Part shown: positions 39,011 through 48,854 of the stretch, in pieces | Layout: each line of letters opens with the position of its first letter | How positions within the stretch are numbered: position 1 is the first letter of the stretch | DNA from: Piromyces finnis | Lineage: Eukaryota > Neocallimastigomycota > Neocallimastigomycetes > Neocallimastigales > Neocallimastigaceae | Direction of reading: 5' to 3' | Length of the DNA: 64,000 bases | NCBI GenBank assembly: GCA_002104945.1 | Contig: MCFH01000048.1 | Coordinates: forward strand, 62,001-126,000 | Made by a program: the position numbers and the translations under genes | Notes under the pieces: generated by a model | Database searches by the model: none | What the model saw: only the letters and a program-made list of their open reading frames with translations | What the model was told of the DNA's origin: nothing

Positions 39011-39804
39011 TGATATAATTTGATAATAATCTTAATTTTGAATTTTACTTCAAAAAGTGATTATTATATTATATCTTTTGTTATAACTATATAAGTTATA
39101 TTGATTAAGATTTAAAATCGTTTTTATAAAAATTAATAAAATTGTTTTGTTAAAACACTAAATTGTTTTATTAGAAACACTTGTTTTTCTAATATTTAAA
39201 TATTTAAAATTTTATTTATTTAAGTATAAAAGTGATTATTAAAATTATAAAATATTAATCTAACTATATAATATTTCTTTATTAATAATAATAATGATTA
39301 AAATAAGAATATTTACATGTATTTATATTTTCTTTTGAATTTAAACTATTTACATTAAAACAATAAAATTAATAACTATTTACAATAAAAGTAATTAGAA
39401 ATAACAATAAAAGAAATAATTAAAAGTTAAAGAATATAAAAAGTTGTTTATTTTACAATTAATTAAAGTAATAATTATTTTTAATGTTTTAATAAAGGTG
39501 TTTAATTATTTTATAACATGAATTATTATATTTGTTTACTTTTAAAGTGTAATTTACTAACGAAGTTATTAATTATTTAATTTAACAATTAATTTAACAA
39601 AAGTTATATATTTTGATCTCGATTAATTAAAGTTTATTATTTTCTTTCAATAATCAAAACATATGCAGTGTTTAGGATTAATTTTATTTAAGAATTTTGG
39701 TAAAGTACTTAATTAAACTATAACTTGTTTTAAGTTACTTTTAGGGTTAACTTAAAAATCAGGTATAATAATAATTTTATATTTATTAATTTCATTATTT
39801 ATCA
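39011..39804 (-). mobile_element. 3' LTR of element C
   Basis: 794 bp, preceded (minus strand) by AAAAGGCCGAGAAAC, a purine-rich tract broken by CC, and the hairpin AACTTC/GAAGTT at 39827-39845 inside the last pol codons. Confidence 0.95.
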
Positions 39805-39817
39805 GTTTCTCGGCCTT

Positions 39818-42800
39818 TTAAGAATTAACTTCGTCCCTTGAAGTTAAATTTTGTTCTGGTAGAACGTAAGGAAAAATATTTTTAATATGTACATTTCTAT
39901 CAAGTAGTTTTCCTGTATGTGGATCTTCAAGTACAACAGTATTAAATTTTTGTTTATTAACAACTTTATAAGGACCATAAAAATAAGGATTTAATTTACT
40001 TCTTCCTATTAATCTTATCATAACATAATCACCCGGTTTATAAGTCTTCTTTAAAGCTTTGGATAAACCTATTCTATGTTCCCAATATTGATTAGCATGA
40101 TTAGAATATTCAGTAGCTTGTTTTACCCAATTTTGATGCCTTAAAAATCTTCTAAAAATATATTCTTCTTCTGTTTCATTAGGATCTTTATAAATATCGG
40201 GAAACATTATTTCTAATGGCCATGTGTCTCTTCTACCATATAATAATTCGAAACTACTAAACTTTGTTTTTGAATTTTTGGTAGTTCTAAGTGACCATAA
40301 TGCAGATGGTAGATATTCATCCCATTCAGATTCATTTTCAATTAAGAGTCTTAAAGTTTTTCCTATTTCTTTGTTTCTATTCTCAATCATACCATTAGAT
40401 TGTGGATGATGAGGAGAAACAAAATGAACCCATGATCCATATAAATCAATCATCATTTTAGTAATATCAGAAATAAATGAACTTCCATTATTAGTAACAA
40501 TTATTTCTGGTGGACCATGTCTTGTTATTACTTCTATTAAAAATTTTATTACTTCTTCTGATTTCATATTTGGAATTGCTTTAGCTTCAACCCATTTAGT
40601 GAAATAATCAACAAGGGTAATAATATAAGAATTTCCATGTTTAGTAAGTGGTAATGGGCCAACTATATCTAATCCGACTCTAGTAAATGGTTGTTCAATT
40701 GGGGTTATATTATCTTCAGTATTTTTAGGTAAAGGCTTAGGTCTACAAAGTTGACATTTTCTACAGGACTTTACCCACATTCTAACATCATTCCAAATAC
40801 CAGGCCAATAATAAGATTTTAAAATTCTATTTGTGGTCTTTTCAGCACCTTCATGACCAACAGAATGAGCACGACTAATAATATCTTTTTTATCTTCATC
40901 TTTGTAAATAACTTTAAGATATAATTCATCTTTTTTATAATAAAGAGTATTATCAACAACTTGATAATTTTTAGTAAAATATTTTTTTATTCCTTCAGGT
41001 AGGTCTAAATCTCTTGGATTAAAATCAGACAAAATTGCATAAGCACAATTTACTATTTCATCAGAATTTTTAGAAGGTAATCTTGAAAGGGCATCAGCAA
41101 AAACATTTTTCTTTCCTTTATCATATTTTAATTCAATTTTATATTTATTAAATTCTTCAATCCATCTTGCATGTCTACCTTTTGATGGAATATTCTTTTT
41201 ATAAAATCCCAGTAATGGTTTATGATCAGTAATTAATATGGTAGGATTTTTATTACTTATAATATATTGACGAAATTGTAGAATTGCATAATAAATAGCT
41301 AATCCTTCAAGGTCAGTAACAGAATAATTCTTTTCTGAAGTAGATAAAGTACGACTAATACAACAAATTGGATGTTCCAATTTGTCCCCCTCCACCTGTA
41401 AGAGTACAGCACCAATGCCATTAGTTGATGCATCAGTACGAATAATAAATTCTTTATTAAAATCAGGATAACTTAAAATAGGATCACTTAATAGACATTG
41501 TCGGATATCTTCAAAAGCATTATTACATTCTTGTGACCAAATATATTCTTGGTCTTTCTTTAATAAATTAAAAAGAGAGCTTGCTCTAATAGAAAAATTT
41601 TGAATAAATTTGCGGTAGTAACTAGCTAAACCTAGGAATGATCTTAGTTCATTAACATTTCTTGGAGCATTCCATAAAGCAATACTTTGAACTTTAGAAG
41701 GAACAGTTTTTAATCCGTTAGGTGTAAGTACATGTCCTAGTACTTCTACCTTTTCTTGAAAGAATTTACATTTTTGTAAATTAAGAGAAAGATTATATTT
41801 AGATAATATTTCAAAAACTTGTTGCAAATGATAAAGATGTTCTTCTGGTGATTTAGAATAAACAACAATATCATCAATGTAAACAAAAAGACATTTACCA
41901 ATTAATGGTAAGAGAATCCTATTCATTTCTCGCTGGAAAGTAGCGGGAGCATTAGTTAAACCAAATGGCATTACTTTAAAATTATAATTACCAAATTTCG
42001 TTGTAAAAGCAGTTTTTTCAATATCATTTGGGTTCATAGGAATTTGGTGGTAGCCAGAGTATAGATCTAAAGCAGAAAATATTTTTGCACCATTAACAGA
42101 TGATATTAATTCATCAATAAAAGGAAGTGCATAAGAATCCTTAATAGTAATTTCATTAAGTCTTCTATAATCAATACACATTCTCCATTTACCATTTTTC
42201 TTTTGTACAAGTAAAACTGGAAATGACCATGGAGAGTGAGAAGGAGTAATTAAACCTTTATCAAGTAATGAAAGAATTTCACTTTTTAAAATATCAGCAT
42301 GTTCCTTAGATAATTTATAAGGTTTTAATTTTATTGGTTTATTAGTAGTAGTAATTATAGAATGAGGTTCTAAATCCGCAGTAGTTAATTGAGACATTGA
42401 TGTAGCCATACAATTTTTATATTTATTTATAATGTGTTCAAATTTTGATTTAATATTATCAGGTGTTGAATTTAAGATTTCTTTTAACGTATCTTGAAAT
42501 TCTTGGTTTTCTTCTTTTGAAATAATTATAGAATTCATTAAGGGAATATCATTAGCATCATTATCATTACTATTGATAATGTTTGTAATTTTCTTTAAAC
42601 CTTTTTTAGTTTTCTGGTATATATAATCATCATCAGGGTCAATAAATAAACGGTATTTCTTTTGAATACCTCTTCCAAAAATTATATCAAAGTATGGATT
42701 ACTTTGTTCAATAATATAAAATTTTTCTAAAATAGTACAACAATTATTAATATTTATTTTTAAAGTAGTAAAAACATTTGTAGGAACAGTAGTACCATTA

Positions 42801-43669
42801 GCAATAGTTATATTTTGTTCCTCATCACTTTTTTCAATATTTTTATTTGATAGTTTATTAAAACCATTTGTAGTAATGATATTGACATTTGCGCCAGTAT
42901 CATAAAGAATTTTTAAATATTTTCCATCTATATCACCAATTATTAATGGAATATTAGAGTTATTAAAGGAGTACATCACTTTTTCAACTTTAGGTTTACA
43001 TCCTTGTTCTAATTCTTTTCTAAGTGATGGACTAGCAGAAAGTAATTGGGAAAGACTTATTTTTGGATATAAATTATTTGCTTCTTTAATTATACTAAAT
43101 TTATCTTTGGTTTTTAACATTTGTATTTCTGTCATATTTCTTTTTGTGGTTACTTTGGTTTTGACAGAGTTTTTCTTTACTTTTACATCACTTGTTTCAT
43201 TATTATTTTTAAAAGTTTCTTCATTGGTAGAATCATTAGAGTTATTAATTTCAATAGGTTGGATATGTTCTTTTGTATTAGTAACTTCTTCTAAAGGTAT
43301 TTCATTTGTATTATTTTGTTCTTCTTCACTTTCTATTTCTATTTCTTCATTTGGGGTTTCTTCCATAACTTCATCTTTATCTTCACTAATTTTTCTTCTA
43401 CGAGTATCTCTAATAGCCTTCTTTTGTTGTTTTAAATTCCTAATGTTAGGTTGGTTAAGTATTGAGGGTTTGACAATACTTTTATTATTTGGTGATATTT
43501 TATTTTTATCTAATGTTTTAACATTTATTTTCTTCTTTTGAGCCGCATTAATAGAATAATTATTTTCATTAGAGATATTGGAATTTATTTGTGCTTCTTG
43601 TGTATTTTGTGAACTATTTGCAATTTTAGTTTTTATGGGAGATTGCTTACTCCCATTATTTAGTTTAAA
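39818..43669 (-). CDS. Pol polyprotein of element C (reached by -1 frameshift)
   Basis: The open frame starts at the slippery site (43669) and reads FKLNNGSKQSPIKTK; the first ATG is at 43366. Numbering from that ATG (1182 residues): low-complexity acidic N-terminus; protease YDTGAN (D156); reverse transcriptase with WRMCIDYRRLN near 394 and YIDD at 496-499; RNase H with D645, E687, D714 and D758; integrase zinc finger H834, H838, C868, C871; integrase catalytic D900, then TNNG at 958-961 where TDNG is expected (N959), then E995; GPY motif at 1131-1133. There is no chromodomain. Pol would cleave Gag-Pol, copy the RNA and insert the DNA. The Asp-to-Asn change is one G-to-A and should abolish integration. 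Confidence 0.96.
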   Translation of the reverse strand, partial: FKLNNGSKQSPIKTKIANSSQNTQEAQINSNISNENNYSINAAQKKKINVKTLDKNKISPNNKSIVKPSILNQPNIRNLKQQKKAIRDTRRRKISEDKDEVMEETPNEEIEIESEEEQNNTNEIPLEEVTNTKEHIQPIEINNSNDSTNEETFKNNNETSDVKVKKNSVKTKVTTKRNMTEIQMLKTKDKFSIIKEANNLYPKISLSQLLSASPSLRKELEQGCKPKVEKVMYSFNNSNIPLIIGDIDGKYLKILYDTGANVNIITTNGFNKLSNKNIEKSDEEQNITIANGTTVPTNVFTTLKININNCCTILEKFYIIEQSNPYFDIIFGRGIQKKYRLFIDPDDDYIYQKTKKGLKKITNIINSNDNDANDIPLMNSIIISKEENQEFQDTLKEILNSTPDNIKSKFEHIINKYKNCMATSMSQLTTADLEPHSIITTTNKPIKLKPYKLSKEHADILKSEILSLLDKGLITPSHSPWSFPVLLVQKKNGKWRMCIDYRRLNEITIKDSYALPFIDELISSVNGAKIFSALDLYSGYHQIPMNPNDIEKTAFTTKFGNYNFKVMPFGLTNAPATFQREMNRILLPLIGKCLFVYIDDIVVYSKSPEEHLYHLQQVFEILSKYNLSLNLQKCKFFQEKVEVLGHVLTPNGLKTVPSKVQSIALWNAPRNVNELRSFLGLASYYRKFIQNFSIRASSLFNLLKKDQEYIWSQECNNAFEDIRQCLLSDPILSYPDFNKEFIIRTDASTNGIGAVLLQVEGDKLEHPICCISRTLSTSEKNYSVTDLEGLAIYYAILQFRQYIISNKNPTILITDHKPLLGFYKKNIPSKGRHARWIEEFNKYKIELKYDKGKKNVFADALSRLPSKNSDEIVNCAYAILSDFNPRDLDLPEGIKKYFTKNYQVVDNTLYYKKDELYLKVIYKDEDKKDIISRAHSVGHEGAEKTTNRILKSYYWPGIWNDVRMWVKSCRKCQLCRPKPLPKNTEDNITPIEQPFTRVGLDIVGPLPLTKHGNSYIITLVDYFTKWVEAKAIPNMKSEEVIKFLIEVITRHGPPEIIVTNNGSSFISDITKMMIDLYGSWVHFVSPHHPQSNGMIENRNKEIGKTLRLLIENESEWDEYLPSALWSLRTTKNSKTKFSSFELLYGRRDTWPLEIMFPDIYKDPNETEEEYIFRRFLRHQNWVKQATEYSNHANQYWEHRIGLSKALKKTYKPGDYVMIRLIGRSKLNPYFYGPYKVVNKQKFNTVVLEDPHTGKLLDRNVHIKNIFPYVLPEQNLTSRDEVNS
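43635..43669 (-). promoter_or_regulatory. -1 ribosomal frameshift signal of C
   Basis: Minus strand: heptamer T TTA AAC (43663-43669) in the gag frame, next codon TAA, 6-nt spacer, then the perfect 7-bp hairpin ATGGGAG-8 nt-CTCCCAT (43635-43656). Slipping by -1 enters the open pol frame exactly. The heptamer is a classical slippery sequence, and spacer length and hairpin are in the usual range. Element J keeps all three parts. Confidence 0.93.
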
Positions 43670-44628
43670 TGATTATATTCGTCATCTAATTCTGGACAAT
43701 CATTCGTAGTATGACCTATTCTTTTACAATTTAAGCAAACATTAATTTTTAGGTCCGCAAGCTTTTGAGTTATTTCTTTTAACTCATCATCATTATTTTG
43801 TGGGTATTTTAAGGTACTTTTTCTTTGCTCAACGTTTTGATTAATATTATTAAATCTTGAATAATTATTGTTATCATTATTGTAGTTATTATTTTGAATA
43901 TTACTATTATAATTATTATTTCTGTAGTTATTAGTATAATTTCTATTATTATAATTTTTAAAACTATTTTGAGTAGTGTTATTGTTATTCATTCGGTTAT
44001 AACTATTAAAATTATTTGAATATGCTCTATCATTATTTCTTTGAGCATTATTATCATTTGGAGACCTTCTAGAATTAATGGAAGTTCTTATTTTTGGTCT
44101 ATTTTCTTCAACTATATTGAAAATTTTCTCTTTCTTAATAGTAATGTTTCTGGCTTCTTCTAAACTTTTTGGTTCAGCTTCTAAAAGTGCTTCGTAAGTT
44201 TTAGTAAGGTTTCTAAAAGCATTAATATAGTAGGACAATATGATTTCATTTGACATTTTTAAGTTTGTTTTATTTATTAAAGAGTCAAATTTAATATTGA
44301 ATTCAGATACACTTTCATTTTTCTTTATTGTAATAGTAGACAATTCTAATAATCTAGAATTCTTTGGTACTGAACCTTTAAAATGACTTTTAAGGTTTTT
44401 GATGATGGTATTATAATCATCTGGTGTTTCTTTATTTAATGCATTAACTACAATTGTTCTAGCTGTACCTGTAGTTAATGATATAAGGTATTCTAACTTT
44501 TCTTGTTCTGGTACCTTATATAAATTACACCAATGTTTAAAAGAAAATTCCCAATCATCAAATTCAACCTTTGTTGAACCCAAAATAGGTATTCTATTAA
44601 AGGTAATACCTTTAGTAGTATTATCCAT
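43660..44628 (-). CDS. Gag of element C
   Basis: 322 residues from ATG at 44628. Residues 1-185 form a predicted helical Gag core (EFDDWEFSFKHWCNLY, then LISLTTGTARTIVVNAL); 190-265 is rich in asparagine; a CCHC zinc knuckle CLNCKRIGHTTNDC has C298, C301, H306 and C311. Gag builds the cytoplasmic particle and binds the genomic RNA. The last codons include the slippery site, so most ribosomes would stop at TAA and a minority would make Gag-Pol. The Asn-rich stretch follows AAT-rich composition. This is the only intact gag in the window. Confidence 0.94.
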   Translation of the reverse strand: MDNTTKGITFNRIPILGSTKVEFDDWEFSFKHWCNLYKVPEQEKLEYLISLTTGTARTIVVNALNKETPDDYNTIIKNLKSHFKGSVPKNSRLLELSTITIKKNESVSEFNIKFDSLINKTNLKMSNEIILSYYINAFRNLTKTYEALLEAEPKSLEEARNITIKKEKIFNIVEENRPKIRTSINSRRSPNDNNAQRNNDRAYSNNFNSYNRMNNNNTTQNSFKNYNNRNYTNNYRNNNYNSNIQNNNYNNDNNNYSRFNNINQNVEQRKSTLKYPQNNDDELKEITQKLADLKINVCLNCKRIGHTTNDCPELDDEYNHLN

Positions 44629-45958
44629 TATTACTTTTTATTTTTATTTTATTTAATTTTATTTTAATATTTTATTTAAAAACTCAATTTTTATTTATTC
44701 TCAATAATTTAGTTATAAGAACAATAATATGTTTTTATTTACAACAATCTTTATTTACAATAATTTAGTTATAAGTACAGTAATATGTTTTTATTTACAA
44801 TAGTCTTTATTTACAATAATATAATTTTATTTACAGGTATTTTATTTATTACTGTTATTAATAAAATATAATCTTATATAACGTTTATATAATGTAATAT
44901 AAAAGGAGTAATCGGTTGTTACTTGTAGACACTTGCTTTAGTTTTATTGTAATTAAGAAGATTTTATTTTTTTTGAGAAAATGTTAAGAATATATTTTAT
45001 TTATATTAAGTTATTTATATATTAGTATTGTAAAAAAAAATATTTAATTTAGAGTAGGGTGTTTATTTTTATTTCTTTATTATAAAGCAGAAAATAATAT
45101 TGATTATGTTATTATAGTACCTTCAGAGTACCCGACAGTTTCGTCACCGTGCCTTTCGACCTCCACTAACTAACCGTCATAAATATTAAGTGGTGTAATA
45201 TTTACTTATTAGTTAGCGCTCTACTCCCCCACGATATGTGATAAAACTGCACTCTTACTAACTTACTATAAAACACTTTAATTATCTTAGTAATTAATTA
45301 ACCGAAAAGATAAACAAAAGTTATTTTTCGCTGAAAATTAACTAAAAAGACAACTCAATATTATTGCTTTTATTATTTAAAATTTATAACAATACTCTTA
45401 ATTTTATTTGACCGATGATTATATTTTATAATTTTTATTAAATAATTTTTATCTTTAATTTATAAATTATAATTATTAATTTATAATTATAATTTATGTA
45501 TTTCTTTTTCTTTTAAAAAAAATAATTAAATATAAAACTTTATTTACAGGATTTATTTTTCGCTTTTTAGTGCCTTACAACAATTTAATTAACCGGCAAA
45601 AGCTACTAACTAGAGGTGATATACTAGACCTCAAAATAAATTTAAACTATATATTTTTATGTCGCTTTACCTTCACGACAAACCTTTAGCCTTCGGTGAC
45701 TAAAGTTCCTTATTCGCCAGAGTTCACAAAAGTATTCAACTTGAGAGTCCTGTATTGCGTGCTTTTTATCACACTAACAATCCCTTCCCCCAAGTAAGCG
45801 TGCTATTCACACTCGTCCTACTTTTACAAATACTTCAGTGATTAACAGCTATAGTTTCTAACCAACTGAAACTAGTTAATTATACACTGAAACTCTGTAT
45901 ATGAGCTCTATACGCTCCTAGTATATTTTTACAAGTATTTTTATTTATAAAGTTTTAT

Positions 45959-45989
<31 letters not shown>

Positions 45990-46179
45990 TTTGGTTTGTT
46001 TGGTGTATATATATTTTTTATATATATATACTTAAATCTTTATTTATTATTATTTTGATTTATTTTTATTATATATTTATTTTTATGTATATATACCTAT
46101 TTTATTATTATAATTAATTCTTTCAACTATCTTATTTATAATATTATCAATCTATTTATCTAATAATTTTTCTATACTA

Positions 46180-46211
<32 letters not shown>

Positions 46212-46592
46212 CTTTTCTTATTTAAAATATCTATATATTTTATCTAATATATAATGTTTATATATCAATTTACTATATTAATACTATACTATTAAGTATT
46301 ATAATTTATTTATTTTATTTTAATATTGATTTAATAATATTTAAATAATATTTCAATATTGAATATTGATTTATTATTTTAATATTATTTTATTATTTAA
46401 TAAGTTATAATTTCTAAATAGATAAAATATTGAGAATATCTAGCTAACTATTCTATTAACTATCTATTCTATACTATTATAACTTGATTATTTAATTAAT
46501 TTCATAGAATATTTTACTATTCTATATGAAATTTTTATATAAAGAAAATTTATATATTTACCTTATTTTGATTCTCCGGTTCGAAGGACCAT
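44629..46592 (-). other. Non-coding leader of element C
   Basis: Nearly 2 kb between 5' LTR and gag, far longer than a simple leader needs, without a supported frame. It has two GC-richer islands (45120-45250 and 45540-45910) between long T tracts (45968-45992, 46181-46207). One island reads, on the minus strand, GCACGGTGACGAAACT, close to a block just upstream of J gag. Possible packaging or internal-entry signals; inference only. Confidence 0.75.
46572..46591 (-). other. Primer binding site of element C
   Basis: Minus strand, one base inside the 5' LTR: TGGTCCTTCGAACCGGAGAA. It is complementary to a tRNA ending TTCTCCGGTTCGAAGGACCA, which fits the acceptor and T stem of eukaryotic tRNA-Tyr. 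Confidence 0.8.
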
Positions 46593-47386
46593 TGATATAA
46601 TTTGATAATAATCTTAATTTTGAATTTTACTTCAAAAAGTGATTATTATATTATATCTTTTGTTATAACTATATAAGTTATATTGATTAAGATTTAAAAT
46701 CGTTTTTATAAAAATTAATAAAATTGTTTTGTTAAAACACTAAATTGTTTTATTAGAAACACTTGTTTTTCTAATATTTAAATATTTAAAATTTTATTTA
46801 TTTAAGTATAAAAGTGATTATTAAAATTATAAAATATTAATCTAACTATATAATATTTCTTTATTAATAATAATAATGATTAAAATAAGAATATTTACAT
46901 GTATTTATATTTTCTTTTAGATTTAAACTATTTACATTAAAACAATAAAATTAATAACTATTTACAATAAAAGTAATTAGAAATAACAATAAAAGAAATA
47001 ATTAAAAGTTAAAGAATATAAAAAGTTGTTTATTTTACAATTAATTAAAGTAATAATTATTTTTAATGTTTTAATAAAGGTGTTTAATTATTTTATAACA
47101 TGAATTATTATATTTGTTTACTTTTAAAGTGTAATTTACTAACGAAGTTATTAATTATTTAATTTAACAATTAATTTAACAAAAGTTATATATTTTGATC
47201 TCGATTAATTAAAGTTTATTATTTTCTTTCAATAATCAAAACATATGCAGTGTTTAGGATTAATTTTATTTAAGAATTTTGGTAAAGTACTTAATTAAAC
47301 TATAACTTGTTTTAAGTTACTTTTAGGGTTAACTTAAAAATCCGGTTTAATAATAATTTTATATTTATTAATTTTATTATTTATCA
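46593..47386 (-). mobile_element. 5' LTR of element C
   Basis: 794 bp; differs from the 3' LTR near 46913 (AG for GA), near 47342-47348 (two bases) and near 47374. It ends 13 nt from tRNA-Trp no. 3. Confidence 0.95.
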
Positions 47387-47399
47387 AAAGGTAAAGAAA

Positions 47400-47470
47400 G
47401 GAGGGTTGGCGCAACGGTAGCGCGTCCGCCTCCAGAGCGGAAGGTTGGGTGTTCGAATCACTCACTCTCC
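47400..47470 (+). tRNA. tRNA-Trp(CCA) no. 3
   Basis: 71 nt, identical to no. 1, on the plus strand with canonical TTCGAAT T loop and T-rich downstream sequence (ATTTTGTTTTT). It anchors the longest retroelement stack: element C, element B, LTR A, LTR C and LTR J follow in order upstream. Confidence 0.97.
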
Positions 47471-47989
47471 ATTTTGTTTTTATTTCTTATTTACTATTAT
47501 AGTTAGGTTAAAACATCTTTTAAAAGATATCTTCTAAAATATTAAGATATATCTTAAAAAAAAGCATTTTATCATCGATGATACCTAAAGCTATATTGTA
47601 ATATATCAAAAAAACAAAAAAAATAAAGTAAAAAATGATGATAAAACTTAATAAAATAATATTAATGTCTCATAATTTTTATCATTAATAATTAATAATA
47701 TGCTATTATATATAAAGGAAATTTGATATATTTTTATTAATGATAATTTATAATTTATTATTTCAGTTTATTAATTATTATTATTATTACTATTAAATTT
47801 TTTTTTTGACATATTCTTCAGCCATTTAAACTTTTAAAGGTAAATATTTTAAATAAATTAAAAAAAAAAAAAAAAAAACAATGCTAGTATAAATATCCTA
47901 AACAAAATAATTACATTCTATTCTATTTTTATTAATAATGAAAAACAAGTTATTAGTAATTAATTTATATTATTATTATTTATTAGATT
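47471..47989 (+). repeat. Duplicated 3' flank of tRNA-Trp, copy 3
   Basis: Inverted counterpart of 7527-8065; together with the A-variant fragment and K it makes 47400-48720 an inverted duplicate of about 6775-8136. Confidence 0.82.
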
Positions 47990-48055
47990 TTAGATACAAA
48001 TACTATCACTTTCTATATTTAATGATAGAATTAAGATAATATTTCCACTGTACCA
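47990..48055 (+). mobile_element. LTR fragment, family A variant
   Basis: Last 66 bp of an A-type LTR ending CACTGTACCA, twin of 7448-7526, with the terminal stem still pairable. Confidence 0.78.
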
Positions 48056-48058
48056 AAA

Positions 48059-48720
48059 TGTAGTAATTTTTTATAATAATTAAAAGAAATTACTATAATA
48101 TAATATTAATTATCAATATTGTAGTAATATAATAATATACTATAATAATTTGATAAAGAATTAGAATAAAGAACTAAAAAACTAAAATACTTATCGAGTT
48201 TATTATAAAGATTTATAATAAACAACCAGCACAAAGAGTTAAATAAAGTTTGTTTGAGATTATCAAGTAATTATTTTTAATTATTAATTATTGTTTATTA
48301 GAAAATTTTTTTTGTTTTATTATTTTAAAGAAAATAAGAAATGTATTTGTGGGGTATTTATTATAATTTATTCTTTTATGATAATAACTCTTGGATTTCA
48401 AGAGGGTTCTATTTATATTTTCATTAAAAAATAAGATTAATTAAATGTGTTCTAATATTAACAAATGAAATGTTTAGGAAGACTAGAAGATACATGATTT
48501 TCGGTCAATATTCTAGTCATATTGATCATCGTATAAATTAAGTCAAACCGAATGCTTTCTTAAGACGCAATCGGAAAAAACCTTAAAGTATCGATTCCTA
48601 TTTTATCCATAATACAATAATTAAAATATAAATAAATATGTAATTACTTATTTTTTAAAATGATAAATATAATTAATATTAATTATAATAATTAAATATA
48701 TAAAATAATAATATGTAAAT
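48059..48720 (-). mobile_element. LTR, family K (truncated)
   Basis: Reverse K LTR starting TGTAGTAATTTT with the 11-bp hairpin at 48198-48223; the distal ~200 bp is replaced by a D fragment. Confidence 0.86.
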
Positions 48721-48849
48721 TATAAAGTAATAAAACTATCTAAATTATGAAAATAAATTAAATTTGTACAATAGCTGTCGAGATAAAACAATATAAGGTA
48801 ACGAAGAAGTAGTTTTAAAAGTTGTAATATAACTACCAATCCGTTATCA
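48721..48849. mobile_element. LTR fragment, family D
   Basis: Terminal ~125 bp of D, same direction as 29179-30442, ending CCAATCCGTTATCA, then five A and LTR M. Confidence 0.8.
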
Positions 48850-48854
48850 AAAAA

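Larger units (their letters stand above)
39011..47386 (-). mobile_element. Full-length Ty3/gypsy element C
   Basis: 8.4 kb, read on the minus strand: 5' LTR 46593-47386, leader 44629-46592, gag, -1 frameshift, pol, 3' LTR 39011-39804. The two 794-bp LTRs differ at about five positions, so the insertion is recent. The 4-bp AAAG precedes 39011 and follows 47386. The 5' LTR ends 13 nt upstream of tRNA-Trp no. 3 and the element is divergent from it. All reading frames are open, but the integrase has an Asp-to-Asn change at a catalytic position, so this copy may not integrate on its own. Confidence 0.96.

Noticed and set aside
40224-43541. Plus-strand frames opposite C pol (40224, 43107)
   Set aside because: They are shadows of the 1182-residue pol frame.
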